From contig NZ_QGOK01000007.1 of the NCBI RefSeq assembly GCF_003259175.1, positions 124,001 to 188,000 of the forward strand: a DNA stretch of 64,000 nucleotides. The letters run 5' to 3'. Origin of the DNA: Marinomonas shanghaiensis. GTDB taxonomy: Bacteria; Pseudomonadota; Gammaproteobacteria; Pseudomonadales; Marinomonadaceae. Of this stretch, positions 7,818-16,471 are shown one piece after another (within the stretch, counting starts at the first letter, position 1; every line of letters starts with the position of its first letter). The translations under genes and the position numbers were made by a program. The notes below the pieces were generated by a model. It ran no database searches. It worked only from the letters and a program-made list of their open reading frames with translations, and was not told where the DNA came from.

Positions 7818-8918
7818 CTAATTCCGCTTGTGTCCGGTCTCTAACTTGCGTTCGATTGCCATACTGTAACGTGACATACCAAAGCAGATAATCCAATAAA
7901 CAAAACCAGCGAAGGCATAGCCTTCCACCGTTGTTCCTAACCAGTTTGCGTCGTGGTTAGCGGCTTGGATGCGTCCTAATAAATCAAACATACCGACGAT
8001 ATACACTAGAGTCGTATCTTTGAACAAACCGATAAAGGTGTTAACGATACCAGGTATGACGAGTTTCAGAGCCTGTGGCAATATGACAAGAATCATTGAT
8101 TGCCAATACGTCAATCCCATCGCATCGGCTGCTTCGTATTGCCCCTTCGGAATCGCTTGTAAGCCACCACGAATAACTTCTGCCATGTAAGCGGCAGAAA
8201 ATAAGGTAATACCGATCAAAACGCGCATTAACTTATTAAAATTCATCCCATCTGGTAAGAACAGTGGGATCATGACTGATGCCATGAAAAGAATTGTAAT
8301 GAGTGGTACAGCACGAATGGTCTCAATAAACACGACACAAACAGACTTTGCCACTGGCATGTCTGAACGACGGCCAAGCGCAAGCAGTACACCAAGTGGA
8401 AATGAGGCGACAATACCCACCACACCCAACAGCGTCGTTAAAAACAATCCACCCCAAAGAGACGTTTCTACCACGGTTAAACCGAATACGCCGCCAGCAA
8501 ACAAAAAGTAAGCCACAACAGGGTAAACAAGGATAATCGCCAAAGAAAGGTACAGTTTATTGATGGTTTTTATCGCAAAGGCACCTACCAATAAAACCAG
8601 AAGAATCAAAGATAAATTGATGCGCCATGTTTCTTCAGATGGGTACAAGCCATACATAAACTGTTCAAAATACACTCCGATGAAAGCCCAGCAGGCTCCA
8701 CCGCCCGTACATGCGGCTTTAGAGTCACCTGAAAAAGTCGCATTAATTAAGCCCCATTCGATTATTGGTGGCACGAGCAAATACAAAACATAGAGACTGA
8801 ATAACGTCAAAAAAACGTTAAGCGGCGACGACAATAGATTTTGGCGTAGCCATGCCAAGGCACCCACAGAGTTAACTGGTGGTGGCAGGCTGGGTGATGG
8901 TTTAAATTCAATAGCCAT
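7818..8918 (-). CDS. aapM: Amino-acid ABC transporter permease AapM
   Basis: Inner-membrane permease of the aap importer. The N-terminal half carries long membrane helices and the C-terminal half the binding-protein-dependent transport domain, with the EAA loop AADAMGLTYWQSMILVILPQALKLVIPG. The long insert before the conserved domain is characteristic of AapM and distinguishes it from short HisM-type permeases. I chose the ATG at 8918 because an AGGAGG sits six bases upstream. The ATG seven codons earlier would place that ribosome binding site inside the gene. The aapQ stop codon lies within the same ribosome binding region. Confidence 0.92.
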   Translation of the reverse strand: MAIEFKPSPSLPPPVNSVGALAWLRQNLLSSPLNVFLTLFSLYVLYLLVPPIIEWGLINATFSGDSKAACTGGGACWAFIGVYFEQFMYGLYPSEETWRINLSLILLVLLVGAFAIKTINKLYLSLAIILVYPVVAYFLFAGGVFGLTVVETSLWGGLFLTTLLGVVGIVASFPLGVLLALGRRSDMPVAKSVCVVFIETIRAVPLITILFMASVMIPLFLPDGMNFNKLMRVLIGITLFSAAYMAEVIRGGLQAIPKGQYEAADAMGLTYWQSMILVILPQALKLVIPGIVNTFIGLFKDTTLVYIVGMFDLLGRIQAANHDANWLGTTVEGYAFAGFVYWIICFGMSRYSMAIERKLETGHKRN

Positions 8919-8928
8919 GATCTGCCTC

Positions 8929-10101
8929 CTAGCGCTCAATTAATGACATTTTTTTGTTATACCAGTTCATGAACATTGAAATTGTTAAACTCAATGAACC
9001 GTAAACCAACATACATAAACCAATGGTTTCAATCGCTTGACCAGTTTGGTTCAAGGTTGTTCCCATCACCACGGACACGAGCTCAGGGTAAGCAATGGCT
9101 GCCCCTAACGACGAGTTCTTCGCTAGGTTGAGATATTGGCTGGTGAGCGGTGGGATAATCACTCGTAGCGCTTGCGGTAAAACAATCAAGCGTTGCGTTA
9201 GGCTATCTCGTAGACCCAGTGAGCGTGCTGCTTCTGTTTGTCCCCAGTTAACCGACAAAATGCCCGCACGGACGATTTCAGCGATAAAGGCACCTGTATA
9301 GGTTGATAGTGCGATCAGCACCGCAACAAACTCGGGTGGAAGTACCATGCCACCACTGACGTTGAAACGGCTCTTTTGTGGGATATCAAACTCAATAGGG
9401 AAACCGGAAACGATCAAGGCTAAAAACGTAATAGCGATAATCAGACCAAGGGATGACCAATAAGCAGGAAACCACAACCCTGTTTTAGTTTGACGTTTTT
9501 TAGCCCAGACCACCAAAGCGATAGACGCAATAATAGACAAAATAAAACCAGCCACCACCACACCAAAACCGTCTTGAAAAATAGGGTTAGGGGAGTAGAT
9601 ACCTCGTTTATTGAGTAGAAAATCGGCAAGCTCATAGCTGTCTCCTGGCGCAGGTAAAGCGGCGAGAACCGCAAAATACCAGAAAAACATTTGCAGGAGT
9701 AATGGCAAATTACGCAATGTCTCAACATAAACGGTTGCCAGTCTTGCCACTAGCCAGTTGTTGGACAAACGAGCAAGGCCGACGATGACACCAATTATGG
9801 TCGCCAGTACGATACCGATTAGAGAAATAACAAAGGTATTGATTAACGCGACAGCGAAGGCGCGTCCATACGTGCCAGAATCTGTATACTCGATTAGGTG
9901 GATCAGAATTGGAAAACCAGCGGGTTCATTAAAAAAGGCGAAACCAGTCGATATTCCTCGGTTGTCTAGGTTGTTTTGCAGGTTGGTAAAAAGAAAATAA
10001 CCCACAAAAACCACAATGCTTAGAAGCAATATTTGAAAAATGAGGGCACGAGTCCCCGCGTCATTCAACATGCTATTATTAGGTTTTGTATTATTGCTCA
10101 T
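8929..10101 (-). CDS. aapQ: Amino-acid ABC transporter permease AapQ
   Basis: Second permease of the importer, forming the membrane channel with AapM. The EAA loop is AARSLGLRDSLTQRLIVLPQ followed by ALRVIIPPLTSQYLN. As in other AapQ proteins there is an N-terminal helix, then NRGISTGFAFF, then the conserved ETLRNLPLLLQMFFWY segment. At 390 residues it matches the family. It follows aapJ after a 107-base gap with a strong hairpin and is followed after ten bases by aapM. Confidence 0.92.
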   Translation of the reverse strand: MSNNTKPNNSMLNDAGTRALIFQILLLSIVVFVGYFLFTNLQNNLDNRGISTGFAFFNEPAGFPILIHLIEYTDSGTYGRAFAVALINTFVISLIGIVLATIIGVIVGLARLSNNWLVARLATVYVETLRNLPLLLQMFFWYFAVLAALPAPGDSYELADFLLNKRGIYSPNPIFQDGFGVVVAGFILSIIASIALVVWAKKRQTKTGLWFPAYWSSLGLIIAITFLALIVSGFPIEFDIPQKSRFNVSGGMVLPPEFVAVLIALSTYTGAFIAEIVRAGILSVNWGQTEAARSLGLRDSLTQRLIVLPQALRVIIPPLTSQYLNLAKNSSLGAAIAYPELVSVVMGTTLNQTGQAIETIGLCMLVYGSLSLTISMFMNWYNKKMSLIER

Positions 10102-10153
10102 CTTAATTCAGGCAAATGAAATGCTCGTCAGATGTGTAAGAAAGGGGGGAGAA

Positions 10154-10179
10154 ACCCAGCGACAGTCTAGTCGCTGGGT
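10154..10179 (-). terminator. Stem-loop between aapJ and aapQ (attenuator or mRNA stabiliser)
   Basis: A perfect 10-base stem (ACCCAGCGAC/GTCGCTGGGT) with a 6-base loop. On the minus strand it is followed by a pyrimidine-rich TTTCTCCCCCC stretch rather than a clean T run. In binding-protein operons such hairpins commonly keep the first gene expressed above the permeases; that role is inferred here. Confidence 0.6.
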
Positions 10180-10208
10180 AAATACCCGAAGCGGATTGCT
10201 TTTAGGTA

Positions 10209-11231
10209 TTAACGTACTGGTGGCGCGTACATTACACCGCCTTCAGTCCATAGATTATTGATACCACGAGGAAGACCTACTGGTGTAGATGGACCAACGT
10301 TACGCTCAAAGACTTCACCGTAGTTACCGACTTTAGCGATGATGTCATATGCCCAGCTAGCAGGTAGACCAAGTTGCGCACCCATATCGCCTTCAGCACC
10401 TAGCAAACGTTTGATTTCAGGGTCAATCGTTTCGGTTTTGATCTTTTCAACGTTTTTAGAAGAAATGCCCATTTCTTCCGCGTTTACTTGAACAAACATT
10501 GCCCAAGTCACGATGTCTTTCCACTGGTTGTCACCATGGCGAACCACTGGACCTAGAGGCTCTTTAGAAATCGTTTCTGGAAGAATAATGTGTGCACTTG
10601 GATCCGCTAGTTTAGAGCGGTGTGCCGCTAGACCAGATTTGTCTGTTGTGAAGACATCACAACGGCCAGATGAATAAGCAGACAATGCTTCATCGGCTTT
10701 TTGCACGACAACTGGCACATAAGACAATTTGTTTTTACGGAAGAAATCCGCCATGTTCAATTCTGTGGTGGTACCTTGCTCAGTACAAACCGTTGCACCA
10801 TCAAGATCTTTCGCTGATTCAACACCTAGGTCCTTACGAACCATAAAGCCTTGACCGTCATAGAAGTTAACCGCTGTGAAGTCTAGACCCAAAGACGCAT
10901 CACGAGTGTAAGTCCAAGTGGTGTTACGAGCTAGAATATCGATCTCGCCAGATTGTAACGCAGTGAAACGCTCTTTAGCTGAAAGCGGTGTGAATTTTAC
11001 TTTCTGAGCATCGCCGAAAATAGCGGCGGCTGTTGCACGACAAGCGTCAACGTCAATACCAGACCAATCACCGTTTGAATCCGCATTAGAAAAACCAGGT
11101 ACACCTTGGCTAACGCCACATTGAACAAAACCTTTTGCTTTGACATCGTCAAGCGTTGCTGCTGCTGCGCCAGTACTGATTGTAGCGGCGATTGCGGCTG
11201 TAGACAGTAGTTTACCAACATTCGATTTCAT
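10209..11231 (-). CDS. aapJ: Amino-acid ABC transporter periplasmic binding protein AapJ
   Basis: Periplasmic receptor of a general amino-acid importer. The signal peptide MKSNVGKLLSTAAIAATIST ends near GAAAATLDD. The mature part has the family-3 solute-binding pattern: KGFVQCGVSQGVPGFS, WSGIDVDACRATAAA, LARNTTWTYTRDASLG, and the AapJ-typical end with GEVFERNVG and LWTEGGVMYAPP. Length 340 matches AapJ. It is the first gene of the aapJQMP operon and is transcribed divergently from lrp. Confidence 0.94.
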   Translation of the reverse strand: MKSNVGKLLSTAAIAATISTGAAAATLDDVKAKGFVQCGVSQGVPGFSNADSNGDWSGIDVDACRATAAAIFGDAQKVKFTPLSAKERFTALQSGEIDILARNTTWTYTRDASLGLDFTAVNFYDGQGFMVRKDLGVESAKDLDGATVCTEQGTTTELNMADFFRKNKLSYVPVVVQKADEALSAYSSGRCDVFTTDKSGLAAHRSKLADPSAHIILPETISKEPLGPVVRHGDNQWKDIVTWAMFVQVNAEEMGISSKNVEKIKTETIDPEIKRLLGAEGDMGAQLGLPASWAYDIIAKVGNYGEVFERNVGPSTPVGLPRGINNLWTEGGVMYAPPVR

Positions 11232-11842
11232 TATATTGAGCCTCCCAGGCGGTTGTTTTATATATGTTGTTATCTAGATCTTACTAACTTCTTAATGTCA
11301 GATTCTGCAATCTGCGAATTACTATTCATTAGCCATTCAATTAAAATACAAGCAAGCTTAGTGCCAACATTTAATTATTCTTGTTGTTAGGTATATGTAG
11401 ATGATTCCTCTAAAAGATCATCACATTCCCCTATAGAATTACTCTTTTAAGGAGGAGTCAAGGATAAAATGTCAGAAAAGGGGTGTGTGATACTTGTTTT
11501 TTGCACTTTTTAGCGATTTCGGCTGTCGTCTCTCCGTTTGTTTGGTTGAGCAGTTACCTTAATTAAATGCAGTAAAAACAAGGCTCTGTCATTAAATGTT
11601 GGTTTTTTTTCGCACAAATATAGGGCGAGACACGGAAGTCGTGAATCTTTTTTGTGCTAGATGAAATTTTTGCATCATTTTGGTGCCATTCTGAGATTTT
11701 CTGTGCTTAATTTGAATACCCATAGACAATATAATGAATAAAGCACTTTCCATAATCTGTAATCTGCGTGGTAGACTTAGAAAACGTATTTTTTACTTTC
11801 CTTTAACTATCAATTAAGTCATGTAAAGGAGATCCACATCAG
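11232..11842. promoter_or_regulatory. 611-base divergent control region between aapJ and lrp
   Basis: No convincing gene here. It must hold the promoters of aapJ (leftwards) and lrp (rightwards). A TATAAT at 11730-11735 is a candidate -10 box for lrp with no clear -35. The 13-base sequence TCTG(C/T)AATCTGCG occurs at 11304-11316 and again at 11756-11768, one copy near each gene. The length of the region and an Lrp gene beside an amino-acid transporter suggest Lrp control, but I cannot see a diagnostic site. Confidence 0.5.
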
Positions 11843-12319
11843 ATGGATAACTCAGCAAAACCGCTTGACCGTTTAGATAAAAAAATTCTTCGAGAATTAC
11901 AGATTAATGGTCGTTTATCGAATGTGGAGTTGGCGAGTCGAGTAGGGCTCAGTGCGACACCGTGTTTGGAGCGGGTGCGTCGTTTGGAACGTAATGGTTA
12001 TATTACGGGCTACTGCGCTTTGGTCAATCCCAAAAAAGTAGATGCGGGTTTGCTTGTCTTTGTTGAAATTCGTTTGAAGACCACGTCTCCAGAAGGGTTT
12101 AATGAATTTAAAGCGGCGGTGACTGAAATCCCCGAAATTTTGGAATGTCATCTTATTGCTGGTGACTTCGAATACCTTCTAAAAGCGCGAGTGTCGAATA
12201 TGGACTCTTATCGTCTTTTACTGGGTGAAACCTTGTTGACCTTGCCACATGTACGAGAATCACGCACTTATGTGGCCATGGAAGAAGTGAAAAATACTAC
12301 GGTTGTTAGTATTCCCTAG
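11843..12319 (+). CDS. lrp: Leucine-responsive regulatory protein Lrp
   Basis: Lrp/AsnC-family DNA-binding protein that adjusts amino-acid metabolism and transport to leucine supply. The N-terminal helix-turn-helix reads LDRLDKKILRELQINGRLSN then VELASRVGLSATPCLERVRR, almost the E. coli Lrp sequence. The C-terminal RAM domain includes ECHLIAGDFEYLLKARV and LLGETLLTLPHVRESRTYV. The family match extends to the end (AMEEVK). At 158 residues the length is typical. The ribosome binding site AAGGAGAT is at 11826-11833. It is divergent from the aap operon, a likely target. Confidence 0.92.
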   Translation: MDNSAKPLDRLDKKILRELQINGRLSNVELASRVGLSATPCLERVRRLERNGYITGYCALVNPKKVDAGLLVFVEIRLKTTSPEGFNEFKAAVTEIPEILECHLIAGDFEYLLKARVSNMDSYRLLLGETLLTLPHVRESRTYVAMEEVKNTTVVSIP

Positions 12320-12327
12320 AGAAATAA

Positions 12328-12362
12328 ACGCTGATTGTCTCGGCCGACATTAGCGTGTTAAT
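12328..12362. terminator. Imperfect inverted repeat between convergent lrp and HhH genes
   Basis: Arms AACGCT...TTGTC and GACA..AGCG pair with a few mismatches around TCGGCC. It spans the end of the leftward gene and has no T run, so it is at best a weak bidirectional terminator. Confidence 0.3.
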
Positions 12363-13024
12363 TCGCTGACTATCTTTTTTAACATGACTGGTCCAACGCC
12401 TTTTATGTTGAGCACGGCTTTTTCTGAATGGAAGGGCCGTTCTGCCACGAGTTTTTCAAGTACTTTCTTCGGCACACCTTTCACGTTTAAAAGCTTGTCC
12501 ACTTTTGATTTATTGATGGCGAGATAGCCATCTGAGCAGCCAATGTTTTTTTTTATACGATCGACCTGTTCTGGTGTTTTGGGTGTGGGCGCTTGTACAT
12601 CTTCTTGTTTGTTGACGGTATCTGCAGTGTCAAACGCAGAACTGGTGCTCTGATAAGGATTTTCAAAATAGACAGAGTCACACAGAGAATAAGCGACTCC
12701 ATTCCACTCACTTAGTTGTAAGGCTAATACCCAAGAGCCAACCGGAGGTTGTTGAAAAATCAGGTCATAATAGCAATCACCGAGAAAGTGCTGCCCCTTG
12801 ATTTCACCAATTGTCGTTGAAGCAAGCACGGTAGGTGCGGTTCCATCATCTGAGCCTTTCGGAAAGGCGCTCAACTGTAAACATAAAGTGCCACTGAGGT
12901 TTTCATCTGATCTATTGTTTTCAATACGATGAACAAAAATAAGAATACGGTCATTTTCAATTCGGTAGCCACATCCTTGTAGGGCGAGATTCGTGTCTTG
13001 AGGGGCGTGATTCAAAGAGTCCAT
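12350..13024 (-). CDS. Helix-hairpin-helix protein with uncharacterised beta-rich N-terminal domain
   Basis: Residues about 15-130 form a module with repeated hydrophobic strands (LSGTLCLQLSAFPKG, GEIKGQHFLGDCYYDL, PVGSWVLALQLSEW). I recognise this as a recurring domain of unknown function, not as an enzyme. A low-complexity linker follows. Residues about 180-224 are a ComEA-like double helix-hairpin-helix: LLNVKGVPKKVLEKLVAERP and AVLNIKGVGPVMLKKIV. The HhH part suggests DNA binding or protein docking. I chose the ATG at 13024 because AGAAGGA precedes it; an upstream ATG at 13072 lacks this. There is no signal peptide. Confidence 0.65.
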   Translation of the reverse strand: MDSLNHAPQDTNLALQGCGYRIENDRILIFVHRIENNRSDENLSGTLCLQLSAFPKGSDDGTAPTVLASTTIGEIKGQHFLGDCYYDLIFQQPPVGSWVLALQLSEWNGVAYSLCDSVYFENPYQSTSSAFDTADTVNKQEDVQAPTPKTPEQVDRIKKNIGCSDGYLAINKSKVDKLLNVKGVPKKVLEKLVAERPFHSEKAVLNIKGVGPVMLKKIVSELTR

Positions 13025-13230
13025 GTTCTTTCCTTCTGGCGAACCGATTAAGTGACAAAATACTAAGATCAACTTTATGCCGAGCTGTTGGCGTTGCGTA
13101 ATTTTTGATTAAATTTTATTCAGGTGCAAGCAAATACCGTTGTCTTGTCTATTTATATCAGGTTTTATCTGTCATTGCTGTCGCTGGACAAGACGTAATG
13201 AAGAGAAAAAACACGAGGACAGAGTAGAGC

Positions 13231-15312
13231 CTAGACATTTAAGTACTGATCATGATTGGGCAACCATCGTGATAGCAGAGGGGAAATAGCTTCCGGATAC
13301 CGACTGTGCAGCAATACGGCGGCTTTTTGGACGTTATCCAGCAAGCCTTTATCGCGCTGTAAGTCTGCGACTTTGAATTCCCAAAGGCCCGTTTGCCTCG
13401 TACCGAGTAGCTCTCCTGGGCCGCGTAGCTCAAGGTCTTTCTCAGCAATTTTAAAACCGTCGCTGGTTTCACGCATGGTGGAAAGTCGTTCTTTACCTTG
13501 TTGCCCTAGTGGCGCTTTGTACAATAATACGCAGTGGCTAGCCGTCTGACCTCGACCCACGCGTCCGCGCAGCTGATGGAGCTGTGCAAGACCCAGTCGC
13601 TCTGGATTTTCGATGACCATTAGGCTGGAGTTTGGGACATCAACACCCACCTCAATCACCGTAGTGGCAACCAGTAGTTGAATTTCACCCGCTTTGAATT
13701 TCGCCATAATGTCCGCTTTCTCTTGGGCTTTTAAACGCCCATGAACTAAGCCAATACGAAGCCCGCCAAGCTGTTCTTGCAACAAGATGGCGGTGTCTTC
13801 TGCGGCTTGGCATTGCAACGCCTCGGACTCTTCAATCAAGGTACAAACCCAATAAGCCTGCTTGCCTTCCTCGCAGGCGCTTTTCACACGATCAATTACT
13901 TCTTGTCGGCGCTGATCCGATACCACAATCGTATTTACCGGAGTACGCCCCGGCGGTAGCTCGTCAATGATGGAGCAATCCAAATCAGCATACGCCGACA
14001 TAGCTAAGGTTCGGGGAATCGGCGTTGCCGTCATGATGAGCTGATGAGGCTGGAAGCCATGCTTCATGCCTTTTTCACGCAACGCCATGCGCTGATGTAC
14101 GCCAAAGCGATGCTGTTCGTCGATAATCGCCAAGGCTAAGCGATCAAACTCTACGGTATCCTGAAATAAGGCGTGTGTTCCAACAATGATCTGAGCCTGT
14201 CCAGAAGCGATATCAATGAGCTCTTTCTCACGGGCTTTGCCTTTGAGCTTGCCGATCATCCACGCCACCTTAAGCCCAAGCGGCTCAAACCATTGGGTGA
14301 AGTTGATATAGTGTTGTTCGGCTAAAATTTCGGTTGGCGCCATGATGGCAACCTGATAGCCCGCTTGTACAACTGACGCTGCTGCCAGTGCTGCTACCAA
14401 GGTTTTTCCTGACCCTACATCGCCCTGAACCAAACGCAGCATGGGATGGCCTGAGCCGAGATCCTTAAGGATTTCTTGAAAGACCCGTTGCTGCGCATGG
14501 GTGGGTGAAAAGGGCAACTGTTGCAAGAGTTGTTGGCTTAACTCACCCGCGGAGGGTACTTTAATCGCAACATCTTGTTTGGCTTTCATGCGTTTGCCGA
14601 TCAGAGAAAGCTGATGCGCCATGAGCTCTTCAAAAGATAAACGGTATTGTGCTGGATGGGAGCCTGTTTTCAGCAGCTCAAGATTGGCTTCTCTTGAGGG
14701 GTGGTGCAGAAATCGAATGGCATCAACCAATGGCGGTAGGCGGAATTGAGAGCGTATCTCGTCAGGCAGCCATTCTTGCAAATTATAGGGCGTTAAACGC
14801 TCCAAAGCTTGCTCGCAAAGTTGACGAATTTTCGTTTGTGTTAAACCGTCAGTCAGTGGGTAAATCGGTGTCAGTTGTGCGGTTTCTTCTTGAGTGTCTT
14901 CTTCCCCAATGATCTTATATTCAGGATGATAGATTTCAAATCCTGTGCTGCCCCGGCGAATTTCACCAAAGCAACGTACTCGTTTACCCGACTCTAGCTG
15001 TTTTTTTTGTGCGGCGGAAAAGTGAAAGAAACGTAGGCATAGGGTACCAGTATGATCTTTGATACGACACAGCAAGCTACGACGTTTGCCCATTTTGATT
15101 TCCGCGCCCGTGACTTGGCCTTCGATAACGGCTTCGTCACCAAAACGCAGCTGTCCTATTGGCACCACGCGTGTTCTGTCTTGATAGCGAATAGGCAAGT
15201 GAAACAACAGATCTTGTACTGTGTTCAAATGCAGCTTAGCCAGTTTTTCTGCCATCGCATCGCCAACGCCCTTTAGCTCACGAACGTCCTGAGTGTCTAA
15301 TCCATCGATCAT
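13231..15312 (-). CDS. recG: ATP-dependent DNA helicase RecG
   Basis: Branch-migration helicase that remodels stalled replication forks and Holliday junctions. The N-terminal wedge/OB region contains DLLFHLPIRYQDRT. Helicase motifs follow: motif I GDVGSGKTLVA, motif Ia MAPTEILAEQH, motif II IDEQHRFGV (DEQH), motif III MTATPIPRTLA, motif V VATTVIEVGVDVPN and motif VI LHQLRGRVGRG. The TRG-type end with ELRGPGELLGTRQTG is present. At 693 residues it is full length. Confidence 0.97.
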   Translation of the reverse strand: MIDGLDTQDVRELKGVGDAMAEKLAKLHLNTVQDLLFHLPIRYQDRTRVVPIGQLRFGDEAVIEGQVTGAEIKMGKRRSLLCRIKDHTGTLCLRFFHFSAAQKKQLESGKRVRCFGEIRRGSTGFEIYHPEYKIIGEEDTQEETAQLTPIYPLTDGLTQTKIRQLCEQALERLTPYNLQEWLPDEIRSQFRLPPLVDAIRFLHHPSREANLELLKTGSHPAQYRLSFEELMAHQLSLIGKRMKAKQDVAIKVPSAGELSQQLLQQLPFSPTHAQQRVFQEILKDLGSGHPMLRLVQGDVGSGKTLVAALAAASVVQAGYQVAIMAPTEILAEQHYINFTQWFEPLGLKVAWMIGKLKGKAREKELIDIASGQAQIIVGTHALFQDTVEFDRLALAIIDEQHRFGVHQRMALREKGMKHGFQPHQLIMTATPIPRTLAMSAYADLDCSIIDELPPGRTPVNTIVVSDQRRQEVIDRVKSACEEGKQAYWVCTLIEESEALQCQAAEDTAILLQEQLGGLRIGLVHGRLKAQEKADIMAKFKAGEIQLLVATTVIEVGVDVPNSSLMVIENPERLGLAQLHQLRGRVGRGQTASHCVLLYKAPLGQQGKERLSTMRETSDGFKIAEKDLELRGPGELLGTRQTGLWEFKVADLQRDKGLLDNVQKAAVLLHSRYPEAISPLLSRWLPNHDQYLNV

Positions 15313-15320
15313 GCCTAGTC

Positions 15321-15359
15321 TCTGTCAATCCAATCTGTCAATCCAATCTGTCTATCAAT
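15321..15359. repeat. Short tandem repeat, 13-base unit, three copies
   Basis: Units TCTGTCAATCCAA at 15321-15333 and 15334-15346 are identical; 15347-15359 is a degenerate third unit. The array is in the short gap between oxyR and recG. No function is evident. Confidence 0.7.
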
Positions 15360-15383
15360 CTAATGTTCTACGCATCCATTGCA

Positions 15384-16289
15384 TTACAAGTCCAGCTGTT
15401 TACAAGCATCGCGAATAGACTGGCTAACGGCTTCGATGGCTTTAGGGCGCGGGAAGCTCGCTCGCCATGCTAATGCCACAGTGCGTTTTGGCGCGGGTGC
15501 GGTAAAAGGTCTTACCTCAAGCATGTCATGATTAATGTTCATGGCCGCCGATTTTGGCAGCACGGTGACGCCTAAGCCTGAAGCCACCATATAGCGAATG
15601 GTTTCCAGTGAGCTGCCATTCACGATAGTGCGACCGTCGCCAAATTCACTTTCGTTAACCAAGGGACATGCTTCAAGCACTTGCTCGCTAAAGCAATGTC
15701 CCTTGCCGAGCAGTAATAGGTTGTCGGTCGACAGCTGATCTGTGTCTATGCTGGTTAATCTGGTCCATGGATGTGACTTTGGCATCAGCACCATGAACTC
15801 TTCTTCGTAAATAGGCTGTGTCACCACGTCCGGTTCACGAAAAGGCAGTGCCACGATAATGGCATCCAATTCACCATTGCGTAGTTTAGGGCGCAAGTTT
15901 TCCGTGAGGTCCTCTTCGATGATCAACGGCATGCCAGAGGTGATTTTGTGCAAAGACGGAATCATAAAAGGAAACAAGTAAGGGGCAATGGTAAAAATAG
16001 CACCGACTTTGAGAGGGCCTTTTAGTTGGTTTTTCCCCGAAGAGGCCAGTTCTTTGATGGTATTGGCTTGGTCCAGTACACGTTTCGCTTGGGTAATAAT
16101 TTGCTCCCCGAGCGGTGTGACGTAGACCGAACTTTTGCTGCGCTCAAAAATCGCCACGCCTAGTTCGTCTTCCAGCTTTTTGACGGCGACACTGAGAGTC
16201 GGCTGCGACACATGGCAATCCAGTGCTGCTTGGCCAAAATGTTTTTTTTCTGCCAGCATTACAATGTATTTCAGTTCCGTTAATGTCAT
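15384..16289 (-). CDS. oxyR: Hydrogen-peroxide sensor and regulator OxyR
   Basis: LysR-family activator of the peroxide stress response. The N-terminal winged helix reads MTLTELKYIVMLAEKKHFGQ then AALDCHVSQPTLSVAVKKLE. The redox cysteines are both present in GKGHCFSEQVLEACP and fall at residues 199 and 208, the E. coli positions, so disulfide switching should be intact. At 301 residues it has the family length. Its neighbour recG on the same strand is a known arrangement in Pseudomonas. It is divergent from the epimerase-like gene. Confidence 0.94.
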   Translation of the reverse strand: MTLTELKYIVMLAEKKHFGQAALDCHVSQPTLSVAVKKLEDELGVAIFERSKSSVYVTPLGEQIITQAKRVLDQANTIKELASSGKNQLKGPLKVGAIFTIAPYLFPFMIPSLHKITSGMPLIIEEDLTENLRPKLRNGELDAIIVALPFREPDVVTQPIYEEEFMVLMPKSHPWTRLTSIDTDQLSTDNLLLLGKGHCFSEQVLEACPLVNESEFGDGRTIVNGSSLETIRYMVASGLGVTVLPKSAAMNINHDMLEVRPFTAPAPKRTVALAWRASFPRPKAIEAVSQSIRDACKQLDL

Positions 16290-16471
16290 AACACACCTTT
16301 TGCTTAAGCTGTTTCATTGTTAATAACTATGATAATACATATTTTGATAAAGTATACTCGTTACTTTTTTGTTACTGAGTGTTTCTTCCTTGTTATATCT
16401 GTCACTATTTCGCGTAGTATTGCGGCAAAGGTCTTATAAGGCTCAGGGTTTACGTGGTGTGGAGAAGGTGA

